A stretch of 64,000 nucleotides of DNA from positions 103,766,404-103,830,403 of the forward strand of contig NC_134398.1 in NCBI RefSeq assembly GCF_050003625.1. The letters are read 5' to 3'. This document shows, one piece after another, positions 1 to 11,021 of the stretch; within the stretch, counting starts at the first letter, position 1, and every line of letters starts with the position of its first letter. The DNA is from Haematobia irritans (lineage: Eukaryota > Arthropoda > Insecta > Diptera > Muscidae). Under the pieces are notes generated by a model. It worked only from the letters and a program-made list of their open reading frames with translations. It did no database searches and was not told the origin of the DNA. The translations under genes and the position numbers were made by a program.

Positions 1-1
1 A

Positions 2-913
2 AAGGGTGATTTGTTAAGAAAAAACGCATAAAATTTGCAAAATCTCATCGGTTCTTTATTTGAAACGTTAGATTTTTCCATGACATTTACTTTTTGAAGA
101 TAATTTCATTTAAATGTTGACCGCGGCTGCGTCTTAGGTGGTCCATTCGGAAAGTCCAATTTTGGGCAACTTTTTCGAGCATTTCGGCCGGAATAGCCCG
201 AATTTCTTCGGAAATGTTGTCTTCCAAAGCTGGAATAGTTGCTGGCTTATTTCTGTAGACTTTAGACTTGACGTAGCCCCACAAAAAATAGTCTAAAGGC
301 GTCAAATCGCATGATCTTGGTGGCCAACTTACCGGTCCATTTCTTGAGATGAATTGTTCTCCGAAGTTTTCCCTCAAAATGGCCATAGAATCGCGAGCTG
401 TGTGGCATGTAGCGCCATCTTGTTGAAACCACATGTCAACCAAGTTCAGTTCTTCCATTTTTGGCAACAAAAAGTTTGTTAGCATCGAACGATAGCGATC
501 GCCATTCACCGTAACGTTGCGTCCAACAGCATCTTTGAAAAAATACGGTCCAATGATTCCACCAGCGTACAAACCACACCAAACAGTGCATTTTTCGGGA
601 TGCATGGGCAGTTCTTGAACGGCTTCTGGTTGCTCTTCACTCCAAATGCGGCAATTTTGCTTATTTACGTAGCCATTCAACCAGAAATGAGCATCATCAC
701 TGAACAAAATTTGTCGATAAAAAAGCGGATTTTCTGCCAACTTTTCTAGGGCCCATTCACTGAAAATTCGACGTTGTGGCTCGTTAGTAAGTCTATTCAT
801 GATGAAATGTCAAAGCATACTGAGCATCTTTCTCTTTGACACCATGTCTGAAATCCCACGTGATCTGTCAAATACTAATGCATGAAAATCCTAACCTCAA
901 AAGAATCACCCTT
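2..913 (-). mobile_element. Tc1/mariner-type element, copy 1 (internally deleted)
   Basis: Both ends carry the short terminal repeat AAGGGTGATT, read inward, each flanked by TA, the usual Tc1/mariner target. The 5' end of the element is at the right (about 913). The copy lacks the part that encodes the DNA-binding N-terminus, so it is a deletion derivative that keeps both termini. Its 3' two thirds are nearly identical, in inverted orientation, to the copy at 1213-2147. Confidence 0.85.
87..800 (-). pseudogene. Tc1/mariner-type transposase, N-terminal deletion
   Basis: A 237-residue open frame encodes the catalytic domain of a cut-and-paste DDD transposase. The first catalytic Asp is in ILFSDDAHF (near residue 35), the second in FQQDGATCH and the third in LTPLDYFLWG. 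I count 41 residues between the second and third Asp, which fits the DD41D group rather than classical mariner (DD34D) or Tc1 (DD34E). The first seven residues (MNRLTNE) match the true start in the sister copy, and then the frame jumps straight to the catalytic domain. An in-frame deletion has therefore removed both helix-turn-helix motifs. It might still fold as a catalytic fragment, but it should not bind the element ends. Confidence 0.85.
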
Positions 914-1212
<299 letters not shown>

Positions 1213-2147
1213 AAGGGTGATTCTTTTGAGGTTAGGATTTTCATGCATTAGTATTTGACAGATCACGTGGGATTTCAGACATGGTGTCAAAGAGAAAGAT
1301 GCTCAGTATGCTTTGACATTTCATCATGAATAGACTTACTAACGAGCAACGCTTGCAAATCATTGAATTTTATTACCAAAATCAGTGTTCGGTTCGAAAT
1401 GTGTTTCGCGCTTTACGTCCGATTTATGGTCTACATAATCGACTGGTTGAATGGCTACGTAAATAAGCAAAATTGCCGCATTTGGAGTGAAGAGCAACCA
1501 GAAGCCGTTCAAGAACTGCCCATGCATCCCGAAAAATGCACTGTTTGGTGTGGTTTGTACGCTGGTGGAATCATTGGACCGTATTTTTTCAAAGATGCTG
1601 TTGGACGCAACGTTACGGTGAATGGCGATCGCTATCGTTCGATGCTAACAAACTTTTTGTTGCCAAAAATGGAAGAACTGAACTTGGTTGACATGTGGTT
1701 TCAACAAGATGGCGCTACATGCCACACAGCTCGCGATTCTATGGCCATTTTGAGGGAAAACTTCGGAGAACAATTCATCTCAAGAAATGGACCGGTAAGT
1801 TGGCCACCAAGATCATGCGATTTGACGCCTTTAGACTATTTTTTGTGGGGCTACGTCAAGTCTAAAGTCTACAGAAATAAGCCAGCAACTATTCCAGCTT
1901 TGGAAGACAACATTTCCGAAGAAATTCGGGCTATTCCGGCCGAAATGCTCGAAAAAGTTGCCCAAAATTGGACTTTCCGAATGGACCACCTAAGACGCAG
2001 CCGCGGTCAACATTTAAATGAAATTATCTTCAAAAAGTAAATGTCATGGACCAATCTAACGTTTCAAATAAAGAACCGATGAGATTTTGCAAATTTTATG
2101 CGTTTTTTTTTAAAAAAAAGTTATCAAGCTCTTAACAAATCACCCTT
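1213..2147 (+). mobile_element. Tc1/mariner-type element, copy 2 (internally deleted)
   Basis: Same family as copy 1 but in opposite orientation. TA duplications lie at 1211-1212 and 2148-2149, and the inner ends read AAGGGTGATT. The right end interrupts the third exon of the Harbinger-like transposase that begins at 2154. Confidence 0.85.
1326..2040 (+). pseudogene. Tc1/mariner-type transposase, frameshifted internal deletion
   Basis: The ATG at 1326 opens a frame that encodes the start of the first helix-turn-helix (EFYYQNQCSVRNVFRAL) for about 42 codons. The frame then reaches a stop, because a deletion near 1437-1450 fuses it out of frame to the catalytic domain. The catalytic frame resumes at WLNGYVNKQN and ends at 2040. 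The first catalytic Asp (FSDD) and most of the DNA-binding region are gone, while the second (FQQDGA) and third (LTPLDYF) Asp remain. From LNGYVNK to the C-terminus the protein is identical by eye to copy 1, so duplication or gene conversion between the arms was recent. Confidence 0.85.
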
Positions 2148-2153
2148 TATTTA

Positions 2154-3021
2154 CCAAGAACCCAAACGTTTAAACCGTTCTCTGTGTACAGTTGCTCCAG
2201 TAAACTTCGTTCTTCAGAGTGCTTCCACACAAAACTGTCGTGCGAAGCACCACCGTACTTTGAATTTATGGTCAGTACTTTGTACTTGTGGTCACAAATC
2301 TAAATGTTTTACAAAACTGTTAACAGATAAATGCTTTTGTAATATACACAACTTACTATCATTGAATTTACACTATGAAATCCTTTTCTATTGAAAAACA
2401 TGTATTCATCCTCTGTGGGTGCTTGGAAGCCAAAGTGTGTGCCGTCTACACAACCAAACACTGAAAGTAATTTTTGTTTTAAAGATGTGACATATATACC
2501 TCCAATATGAATTGTACAAATACCTCCAGGGATTTTAAATTTTTCCATGAAATATTCCATGCACTCCTCAGATTCTTGAGGCAAAAATTGTTTCATTATG
2601 GGACACAACTTCTTTTGTATTTCGATAGTGACATTTTTTATCACTTTGCACATGGTACTTTGTGCTAACCCCAGTAAGAAGTCGTTCCCGGCGTTATGCT
2701 GGAAACTGCCACTGGCCAAAAGGTTCAACGTGGCGGCAAGCTGTAAAATTGGTGGTACGGACGTCGAAATGTGCCCAGAAAAATGTATGTTTTCTAGAAC
2801 ATATTTAAAAGCATCTTTTGAAAGGCGAAATAGTCTTTTAAATCTATGGATGTTAAAAACACAATTAGTTAAAAGCACTCACTTCAAAATAGAATCACTT
2901 ACTCTACTTCAGACAATGCTAAAGGACTGCTTTTGTCACGAATATTTTTCCTTATTAAAGCCACTTTGTGCTCATCCTCTGAATCCGAAGACGAGGAAAA
3001 CAAAAGTACGCTTGGATTCAT
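2154..3021 (-). pseudogene. PIF/Harbinger transposase (HARBI1-like), 3' truncated
   Basis: A spliced DDE_Tnp_4-type nuclease gene can be read. Exon 1 is 3021-2903 (start MNPSVLLFSSSSDSEDE). A 59-bp GT..AG intron follows, then exon 2 at 2843-2357, a second GT..AG intron at 2356-2300, and exon 3 at 2299 to about 2154. Exon 2 contains the hallmark GCVDGTHF (first catalytic Asp) and NRKGFHSVN. Exon 3 reads ICDHKYKVL then GGASHDSFVWKHS (second Asp) and stops at NVWVLG, where the mariner-type element at 2148 interrupts it. The final catalytic acidic residue would lie beyond the break. The phases of all three exons agree, so the splicing model is well supported. No MADF/Myb partner gene is visible. 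Confidence 0.8.
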
Positions 3022-3267
3022 AACATATTATTATATATAACGCACAAAAACAATGAAAACTTCTCAGATCACAAATATTTTGATCACAAAAAGTTATTTT
3101 GAAAACATCTTTTGTTTACATTTTCTTATTACCATATGTTTACAGAAATGTAAAAAAAAGTAGTAGACAAAATAAATTACGATCGAATGCGGTGATGCAA
3201 AAATTTACTGCGATCGAAATGTTTCTCGATACGAAACAGAACTCGATAACGAATGCGGTGATTTGGC
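3022..3267. other. AT-rich spacer, no gene recognised
   Basis: Probably the 5' untranslated flank of the Harbinger element and older DNA. It holds an imperfect repeat (CGAATGCGGTGAT, twice near 3184 and 3250) and no coding signal that I can support. Confidence 0.5.
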
Positions 3268-3378
3268 CCCAGATCGAGGAACTCTACGATAAGGTGGGGT
3301 GTGTCCAGAGTGATTTGGTGGTAAGTCGGCTTGGTTTAGCTGGGCAAGAGAGAAGATGACGCGTCAGCTACGCTGCGC

Positions 3379-3800
3379 ACGTGTCACGAAATTGTCATGA
3401 CTCACGAACATTTTCGTGATTCGTGAGTCACGCTCATGACAACAGCGTGAGTGTGCGTGAGCGTGATTAACAAACCAAAATGTCGTGCGTGATCGTGAGT
3501 CACGAAAATAATATCTTCGTGAGTGTGCGTGAGTAAAGAATTACACTCACGAAAATATTCCTGCTCACCAACATAAAACGCTTAAGAGTTAAATTTAATT
3601 ACAATTTTAGTGACACCTGGGATGTTAAGGTAAATTAATCATAAAATTATTCGTCAGTCACGATATTTTTAGTGAGTCACGATATTTTTCGTGAGTCACG
3701 GTATTTTTCGTGAGTCACGACGTTTTCGTGCGTGAGTACAAATTTTTCAGTCGTGAGTGTGCGTGAGTGTGAGTAAACTATTACTCACGTGCACACCTCT
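3379..3800. repeat. GTGAGTCACGA-rich foldback element inside LINE-B copy 1
   Basis: The insert separates GTCAGCTACGCTGC from TATCAATCACTGATAAG, which are contiguous in the LINE-B copy at 31275. It consists of many variants of CGTGAGTCACGA and GTGAGTGTGCGTGAG on both strands, so it can fold back on itself. The two edges read GCACGTGTCACG on the left and, inverted, TAGAGGTGTGCACGTGAG on the right. That right end resembles hAT termini, but no 8-bp target duplication is clear. No coding potential. Confidence 0.6.
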
Positions 3801-3892
3801 ACTATCAATCACTGATAAGTAGGAATTGAGGCGGCTGCTCTTGTCTGATCTTAATTGGGCTAAAACTACCCTAGTCTGCCGTGGGAGGTTCA

Positions 3893-4908
3893 CAGAAAAA
3901 AATATCACCAAAATATTTCCAATTAAAAAGTTAATTGAAGTTGAAAATTTTTTCAATTAATAAATTAATTGATACAATTAACTTTTTAATCATGATAGAA
4001 GCATTAAGTTAATTAAGTCAATGATTGAAAATTTTTAAATTTTTAATTAAAAAATTAATTGATACAATTAACTTTTTAATCAAATTCGGAAGGCTAATTC
4101 AGTTAACCCTTTCACTACCGAAATAAACCTAATGTTAAAAACTTTAATTTTTCTTCTGTTTTTACTTGTACTAACTAACAGCATGTAGAACAAAAGTTGC
4201 CATTTTGAAAACCTACTTCAAATACTTCAAGAGCTATATGAGCTTGTTTTGAAAATTTGATTCTTGAATTGTGACCAAGTGGCCTTACGAAAATAAGCGC
4301 TATTTGGCCTATAATGTCCTTCAAAGTGTGAGCAAAAATACAAAAAAGAACCCGAAAAAGTGTCAGCTATAGTTTTCGTACGAATGTCCATTTACTAGAA
4401 ACATACAGTAGAAAAATTGTCTCAAATTTTCGTATTTTTCGTTTATTTCTAAAGAAGTTTACAAAAATGTATTTTGGATCTCACCAATATGGAAAATATT
4501 TATAGGTTATTTAGATTAAAGACTCTACTCTAAAATAACATCGAGAAATAAATCAAAACTAAGTGGAAAAATAGAATTTGGTGTCTTTTCGGTAGTGAAA
4601 GGGTTAAAAAAAGTGCTGATTTTTTTATTTTTAATTAAAAATGTATTTCAAACAATCATTTGTTAATCCAAACAAAAACTCTAAGCCAATTCAGAAAGTA
4701 ATTAAAAATAGTTACCCTTTTTAATTAATAAATTAATTGAGTTTTGCAATCAACATCAATTAAATTTTTAATTGAATCAATTAAAAAATTAATTGAAATT
4801 TTCTGAAAAAATCAATTAATTTTTTAATCAAGAATTTTTTCTATGCCCAATTAAAACTGTGATTGATACTATCATTTTCGTGATTGAAGACATTGAATCA
4901 GAAAAAAA
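3893..4908. mobile_element. AT-rich MITE-like insertion in LINE-B copy 1
   Basis: This AT-rich block separates GTGGGAGGTT from CCTCCGGTGCATGGGC; the two flanks are almost adjacent in the copy at 31361-31385. Both halves contain many forms of CAATTAATTTTTTAATTG, which makes long inverted-repeat potential. The edges begin CACAGAAAAAAAT and, inverted, CACACAAAAATTTTT, which may be degenerate terminal repeats. The superfamily is not certain. It contains the piggyBac-type MITE at 4107-4603. Confidence 0.55.
4107..4603. mobile_element. piggyBac-type MITE, 497 bp
   Basis: The element is bounded by a perfect 17-bp terminal inverted repeat, CCCTTTCACTACCGAAA, and flanked by TTAA on both sides (4103-4106 and 4604-4607). 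A TTAA target with CCCT-initiated termini is diagnostic of the piggyBac superfamily. There is no transposase frame inside, so it is non-autonomous. It lies within the AT-rich element and is therefore the youngest layer here. Confidence 0.85.
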
Positions 4909-5683
4909 AAATTTTTGTGTGTTCCTCCGGTGCATGGGCGGTGGTCGGACTCCGAGAACAGGATTAACCTTGTAGCTTGTCACCGCTTCAGTTACAGTAT
5001 CCTCATGAATCCTGTTCAATCCTACCTGGTACGCTGCTTGATCTAGAAGCTCTCTTTTGTAGCGCTTGATCTCACACTCTAGATGAAGTATATCAACCCT
5101 AACGGTCCTGGGTGGTGGTTGTGTATCCATGAGATGGTGGTTTGGATGATTACTGCGATAACAACCCAGGAGATACTGCTTTTACAACATGTAGTTGTGC
5201 CTTCGTACAGGGATGATCTTTGTCTCCACATAAAGGTGATCCAGGGGTGTGCTGCGGAGACACCCAGTCACAGTTTTAAGGGCAGCATTCTGGCAGGTCT
5301 GTATGTTATTCCACTGCGTATCACTAGTCTGCGGTGTTCACACTGGAGCTGCATACTTTACCTCTGACCAGCCAATTGCCTTATAGGTAGTAAGGACTTA
5401 AGGACCTTGGCTCTACCACGGAGCTTATTACAAATTGCAGTGGCATGGACAGACGACCTGAAAAGGCTGTCGAATGTGACCCCAAGAATCTTGAGGTAAT
5501 TTGTGGTCAGAATTATTTCGCCATCGACACTAATATTCAATTGCCTGCGTACTTCTGCCGTCCATGTAGTGAATAGTGTGGCTGACGATTTGGTGGGGGA
5601 TATCCTCAAGATTCTCGCAGTGAAATAACTGATAAGATTAGAAGTTTAATCGATCGCAGATGTAATTACAATATGTGATTAAT

Positions 5684-5806
5684 GTTGGTAATTTTGTTTA
5701 TACCGATTTTAGTAAGGCTTTTGACCGGGTGAGTCATAAGCTGTTGTCATATAAGCTGGATAGGATTGGATTGACCCGTACCGGCTTGGATTAGATTTCG
5801 TCTTAT
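5684..5806 (+). pseudogene. LINE-C reverse transcriptase fragment
   Basis: In one frame the sequence reads VGNFVYTDFSKAFDRVSHKL and continues LDRIGLTRTGLD, followed by a stop. This is the block A region (first catalytic Asp) of a Jockey/CR1-like LINE reverse transcriptase. It is only about 40 codons long, with no flanking LINE sequence recognised. It may belong to the same group as the antisense fragment at 30485-31066. Confidence 0.65.
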
Positions 5807-5933
5807 CTTTTTTTTATTTGTTTATTATTCATCTATGGAGTAATCCCTACAGACTAACAAAGCTATACTACAATATTTACAAATGGTATAATATGCCTAA
5901 GTATTTAATAATCGTGTTATATTTCTTTTTATA

Positions 5934-6145
5934 TTATAATAATAAATTCATGATTTTTCAAGCTCGTGGTCTTTTTTGAATATTTTATTTATTTTTCCCA
6001 ATATTTCGCGATTATCATATTGAATCGCTTCTTCAGGGGGTCTACAATAGATTTTTAGAACTTACATTTCATAAATATCACAGTATTAAAAAATTATAAA
6101 ATGTTAAATAAGTCTACAAATTATTTTCTTTTAGTCAATAATTGT
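5934..6145 (-). mobile_element. Penelope-like element A, 3' tail (split by BEL-1)
   Basis: The antisense sequence matches the PLE tail at 30231-30456. It stops at the ATTGT target duplication of BEL-1 and resumes at 15504 beyond it. It contains the conserved CTGAAGA..GAAA structure. The tail is non-coding. Confidence 0.8.
5972..6036 (-). ncRNA. Hammerhead-ribozyme-like core in PLE A tail
   Basis: Read antisense, CTGAAGA (6036-6030) is followed by a stem GCGATT/AATCGC, then GAAA, and then ATATT pairing with a downstream AATAT. This matches the CUGANGA, helix II, GAAA, helix III order of hammerhead ribozymes, which are known from Penelope-like elements. Helix I is not evident, so self-cleavage is uncertain. 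Confidence 0.5.
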
Positions 6146-6480
6146 TGTTGGCAAAGCAGATCAGTGTCATCGCTAATCAGCTGTTTCGTATCCTTCTTTT
6201 ACTCCTAATTATTTCTTTTTATCTTTAAATTGTTTTATGTAAGTGGTGACAACATTTAAGATGTATTTACAATTGACCTTTTCGCTCAATATATAAATTG
6301 TTTTGTAAATGTTGGTATTAGTTTGGTTTCTGTCGTCCTAGATGTAAGATGTTCAACAAAATGTAAGGATCTAAAAAGTACTTGTAATATTTCAAATAAG
6401 TGATCAATATTTTTTGTAGAGAATAAATTACTCAAATAATTTAATACGACAGAGTTTTTTAATTCATTTTGAGGACGACA
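6146..6480 (+). repeat. BEL-1 5' LTR
   Basis: 335 bp, TGTTGG..GACGACA, matching 15169-15503 over its whole length. It is preceded by target duplication ATTGT. Promoter elements were not defined. The internal region starts at 6481; I could not assign a tRNA primer-binding site with confidence. Confidence 0.93.
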
Positions 6481-6651
6481 TCTTTATTCTATTTTGGATT
6501 AATTGGCGATTTAACAATAAAAATTTGTCTCGTACTGTCTTCATTGTTCGTGACGTCATTAGATTGCAACTTAATTGTCAATCGAGCAAATTTTGAAGAT
6601 TGAGTTAGTTGATTTGTGCGAAGCTAATTCATTTATTGCCTGCACAAATAC

Positions 6652-8063
6652 ATGTCACAGTCACCAAGGACAAGCAAACGATCTAACAAAGGTGTGCCAC
6701 CAAAACGATTTGTAGAAATGGAGTTCCAAGGTAAAGTTAACCCAAGCGGTGCGTCGACGTCCGCAAGTGCAACATCGTCTTCTAATGCCCCATCGCACGC
6801 AATTACACCACAGCGTAGCTCACCTGCACCGCTTCCTACTCCGGCGAGTGGAAGTAAGACACAGCAATCTTCCAGTCTGATGTGTGTCGCACGGTTGCTG
6901 AATTGCAAAGGGAAATGATGCAGCAGCTGGGTGCGGTGAATAAAAATTTACAGAATTTAATCACAGCGCAGAAAGAAGAAAATATAGCCAACATTCAAGC
7001 TTTGAAACAGGAATTAAGATTGGTGTCACAACGTGTAGAACGCAATGAACTAGTGAATGTCACTACTAATGATACGGTTGCAACTAATGAGGTTATGTCG
7101 GATGTGAACCAGAATAATGGTGAGTCCCTTACTAATATTTCTTCCCATAGCCAGAGTTCCACTTTCGCTAAAGCAAAAAAAATATACCCACTTCCTAAAT
7201 TCAGTGGATTGCCAGAGGAGTGGCCGGCCTTTAAAGAAGAATTTCAGGAAACCACTGACGAGTTCGACTACAGCCCTTTGCAGAACATAATTCGCATTCG
7301 CGAGGCTCTACACGGCAGCGCAAAGGAAACTGTAGAAGTATTGTTGTCAAGTTCTGCAAACGTTCCAGTAATAATAAAAATTTTAGGTGAGACATTCGGT
7401 CGCCCTGAGCAGCTAATAAGAAGTCAACTGAATAAAATTAATTCGCTTCCGTATGTCCCAGAAGGAAATTTGGATTTATTGGTGCAATTCGCTACAAAGG
7501 TTACAAATATGGTACGGTTTTTGGAAACAGCTGGTGGCGTACATCACTTGAATAATCCCACGTTGCTCAGTGAGTTGGTTTCCAAGCTACCACCGACTAA
7601 GCAGATGCAGTGGGCTGAAAAATGCATCACCTTGAAGGAGTCTCCCAATTTGAAACATTTTTCTGAATGGCTTGATGGAATACGTCAAATAGCCAACATA
7701 GTTTCAGACGGCCTGCCGGCGTCGTCATATTCCATGAAAAAGTCGAAGGGTAAATATGCATTAACAACAACCTTTGTACGAAAGTGCATGGTCTGCTCAG
7801 ATACATGCCAACAACTTACCGACTGTCCAGCATTTAAAAACGTTACAGTAGATGAGAGATGGAAAAAAGTTCGTGGACTCCGCTTATGTTTTTCATGTTT
7901 AAAAGGACAACATCAGGTTGGTAAATGTTTAAAAAAACAAAGATGCGGCGTTAATGGTTGTGATAAATATCATAATTCGCTATTACACTCTGATGATCAG
8001 AGTCACGGGAAGTGGTACATTTACATGCAGGTACTCAAAAGAGAGAAATCTTATTTCAAATAA
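6652..8063 (+). pseudogene. BEL-1 gag polyprotein
   Basis: The chosen ATG at 6652 opens a Ser/Pro-rich N-terminus (MSQSPRTSKRSNKG). A frameshift near 6885 moves the reading to the frame starting VAELQREMMQQLG, a probable coiled coil. Then comes a Pao-type gag core (DUF1759-like) with KIYPLPKFSGLPEEWPAFKE and LNKINSLPYVPEGNLDLLVQ. The C-terminal region has Cys/His clusters (CMVCSDTCQQLTDCPAF, CFSCLKGQHQVGKC) typical of BEL gag. Gag assembles the particle and binds RNA. Its end overlaps the protease frame by about 50 nt. Confidence 0.85.
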
Positions 8064-11021
8064 TTCCTGTAAAAATGTATGGTCCCAAACAATGTATAAC
8101 CACCTATGCATTCATAGATGACGGAGCTGATGCCACAATGCTCGATTGGGATATCGGTAAGCAAATTGGTCTGGAGGGAAAAAGGGAAAATTTGAAATTG
8201 CAATGGCTGAGCGGATATAGCAGCAATCAAAGAACGGAGACTGTTAAAATGCAAATAAGTGGCATTGAAGATGGGAGTGAAAAATATCAGATGTCAAAAA
8301 TCTATTTGGTCGAGAATTTGGAGCTGCCATCGCAATCGTTTTCCATAAAGAATATAAAATCGAATCATCATCTAGCTAAATTGCCACTTGAAGATTATTA
8401 CAAAGCGAAGCCGAAAATGATATTAAGTTTAACTCACGCCTTTTTGACGGTACCAGTTGAGGTACCCAGATGTCCGGACAGAGAAGGTCCCATAGCGGTA
8501 AGAACAAGACTTGGATGGGTAATATATGGACCGACTGGTGAGGAGAATGAGGATGTAGTAAAACGTGTTTTTGTGGCAAAACGCCATGACGAAAATATTC
8601 GCATGGAACAAATGATGAACCAATATTTTGAAGTCGAGTCCATTTTAGTAAAACTGGATGCGAAACCTGTTGTGGCAAAATCGGAAGAAAAGGCTCTTAA
8701 TATTCTCAAATCGACCACAAAATATCGTGACGGAAGGTATGAATGTGGCCTTTTATGGAAAAGTGATGAAATGAAAATATTTCCGGACAGCCATGGTTCC
8801 GCATTGAGACGCCTCCAGCAGGTCGAAAACAAATTTTATCGTAATTCCAAGTTTGAAGGGGAGTACAGAGATAAAATGAATCATCTCATTAAACAAGGAT
8901 ATGCCAGGCTAGTTTCTCCCGACGAAGAAAATATAGCATCTCCCAATGTATTTTTTCTCCCACATTTTGCGGTGTTCAATCCCAGCAAAGAAAGTCTGCG
9001 CTTAGTTTTTGACTCTGCTTCCAAGGTAAAGGGTGTCTCACTAAACGATCGTCTGTTACCTGGACCAGATTTAAATCAATCATTAATGAGTGTGTTATTT
9101 AAATTTAGAGAACAACCCATTGCTGTTTGTGGGGACATCTGAGAAATGTTTTTGCAGATAGCGATTCGTAAAGAAGATCAAAACTTCCAGCGTTTTTTGT
9201 ATCGCGAAAACCGTAATGAGCCCGTTAAGCAATACGTGATGACACGAGCAATATTTGGAGCGACATGTTCGCCAACAATAGCCCAATACATTAAAAATTT
9301 TAACGCAGAGAAATTTCGAAATGAAATGCCGCGAGCAGTGGAAGCCATAATTCAATGCCACTACGTCGACGATTATGTTGATTGCTTTGGTTCCGAGGAC
9401 GAAGCAATGAGGATTGTGCATGATGTTATTAAAATTCATCACAACGCGGGATTTACTATGCACAAAAAATTTCTAATTCTGACGAAATTAACAGTTTGGC
9501 AACCCTACCATCACAAACGTAAACATATCAGCTGATAAAACAGAGAAAATATTGGGCATGCAGTGGTCGCCGGCTACTGACAAATTCGTATTCGATCTTC
9601 AATTTAAGCGGGTTACGTGTGATATATTGGAAAATAAAAGGACACCTTCGAAACGTTAAGCACTAAGTCTTATAATGTCCGTATATGATCCCTTCGGGTT
9701 AATATCTGATTTCATAATCGGCGGAAAAATTTTTATGCAGAGGCTGTGGAAGTGTGGTTTGGAGTGGGATGAAAAAATCCCTGAGGCTTAAAGCGACAGT
9801 TGGAATTCTTGGTTGTGCGGTTTAAAAAAGGTAAGGGATTTCTCCATTCCCAGATGTTATTTTCCTAATATTTCTATTCATCCCACTACACTGCACGTAT
9901 TTTGTGATGCAAGCGAGCAGGCTATGGCAACGGTGGCGTACTGGAGGTTGGATGTGAATGGCAACTGCGAGGTATCTTTTATGGCTGGGAAAAGTAATTG
10001 CGCGCCGAACAAGTTTATGAGCATTCCTAGGCTCGATCTGCAGGCGGCTATAATGGCTGTGAGGTTAAAAGACGCCATCATAAAAAACCACGGCATATGC
10101 CCACATTAAATATGGTTTTGGACAGATTCCAGTACGGTCATTAAGTGGTTGACGTCAGAACATCGTCGTTATAAGCAGTTTGTGGCGAATCGTGTTGCAG
10201 ACATTTTAGAGACATCTGATGAAAAGCAATGGCGTTGGGTACCAGGTGAAATGAACCCGGCCGATGATGGCACTCGACTATGTTTAATGTATAATCCTAA
10301 TGGTCGCTGGAAAAATGAACCCGAGTTCTTGCGTCGCTCAATAGATTTTTGGCCTTCCAGCAAAAGTTGCCCAAAAGAATCGTGCAGTGAAGAGGAACTG
10401 CGTATTGTTTTATCAACACAATGTACCAACATATCAATCTTTGATGTAACACGATTTTCACAATATAGGCGACTAAAAAGATGCGCAGCATGGGTTTTGA
10501 GGTATGTTAGTAATTTGAATTCTATACGCAAAAAACTTCCCATTAGTAGAGGAGAACTTTCTGTGGATGAAGAGGAAAACGCCGAACGGGTTTTAATCAG
10601 GTTGGTACAACAAACTGCATATAGTAATGAATATTTTCGCCTCTCACAGAAGATGCCTGTGTACCCAACTAGCACGATAAAAGCTCTAAATCCTTATATA
10701 GACGAATTTAAAAATCTACGATGTAGTGGACGAATTGACAACGCACCTTTTGTTTCGTTTGGAACTAAACGACCATATATATTGCCTAAAAACGATCCGT
10801 TAACGAGTTTGTTAATAAAAGGGTACCATGACCGTCACCACCATATCAATGACGAATCTGCCATATGTGAAATACGTCTTAAATTCTGGATTCCATCTAT
10901 TCGTAGTGCTTTGAAAGGGATCAAAGCAGCCTGCTGTGAATGCAAAATCCGCAAATGCAAACCGTCTCAACCAATTATGGGACCTCTTCCAGAAGATAGA
11001 TTGAGAGCTTACGTTCGACCG
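8012..11021 (+). pseudogene. BEL-1 pol: protease, RT, RNase H, integrase zinc domain
   Basis: The first part (8012-9142) holds a retroviral-type aspartic protease (AFIDDGADATML) and the start of RT (LRLVFDSASK). A TGA at 9140-9142 breaks the frame just after the first catalytic Asp (CGDI). The same frame then continues through the RT active site CHYVDDYVDC (near 9360) to 9535, where another frameshift occurs. Later pieces give SVYDPFGLISDF, then RNase H-like HVFCDASEQAMA (9813-10109). From 10149 on there are WVPGEMNPADDGTR and an integrase H2C2 zinc region (GYHDRHHHIND..CCECKIRKCKP). The frame is cut at 11021 by the LINE-A insertion. It cannot make a full polyprotein. Confidence 0.85.
11010..11021 (+). 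repeat. Target-site duplication of LINE-A copy 1, left
   Basis: TACGTTCGACCG occurs here and again at 14244-14255. This 12-bp duplication brackets the LINE and lies inside the BEL-1 integrase frame. Confidence 0.9.

Larger units (their letters stand above)
3268..5662 (-). mobile_element. LINE-B copy 1 (Jockey-superfamily LINE), fragment split by insertions
   Basis: Three antisense pieces (3268-3378, 3800-3892, 4908-5662) line up in order with the LINE-B copies at 31075 and 45737. The pieces encode the C-terminal region of ORF2: LPRQTRVVLAQLRSDKSSRL (about 3890-3830), VGLNRIHEDTVTEAV and NPVLGVRPPPMHR (4930-5030), and LGVTFDSLFRSSVHATAI (5500-5440). Two unrelated insertions separate them. The copy is 5' truncated and its frames are broken. 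Confidence 0.8.

Noticed and set aside
5083..5367. 94-codon plus-strand frame
   Set aside because: It is antisense to the LINE-B ORF2 C-terminus, which reads correctly on the minus strand.
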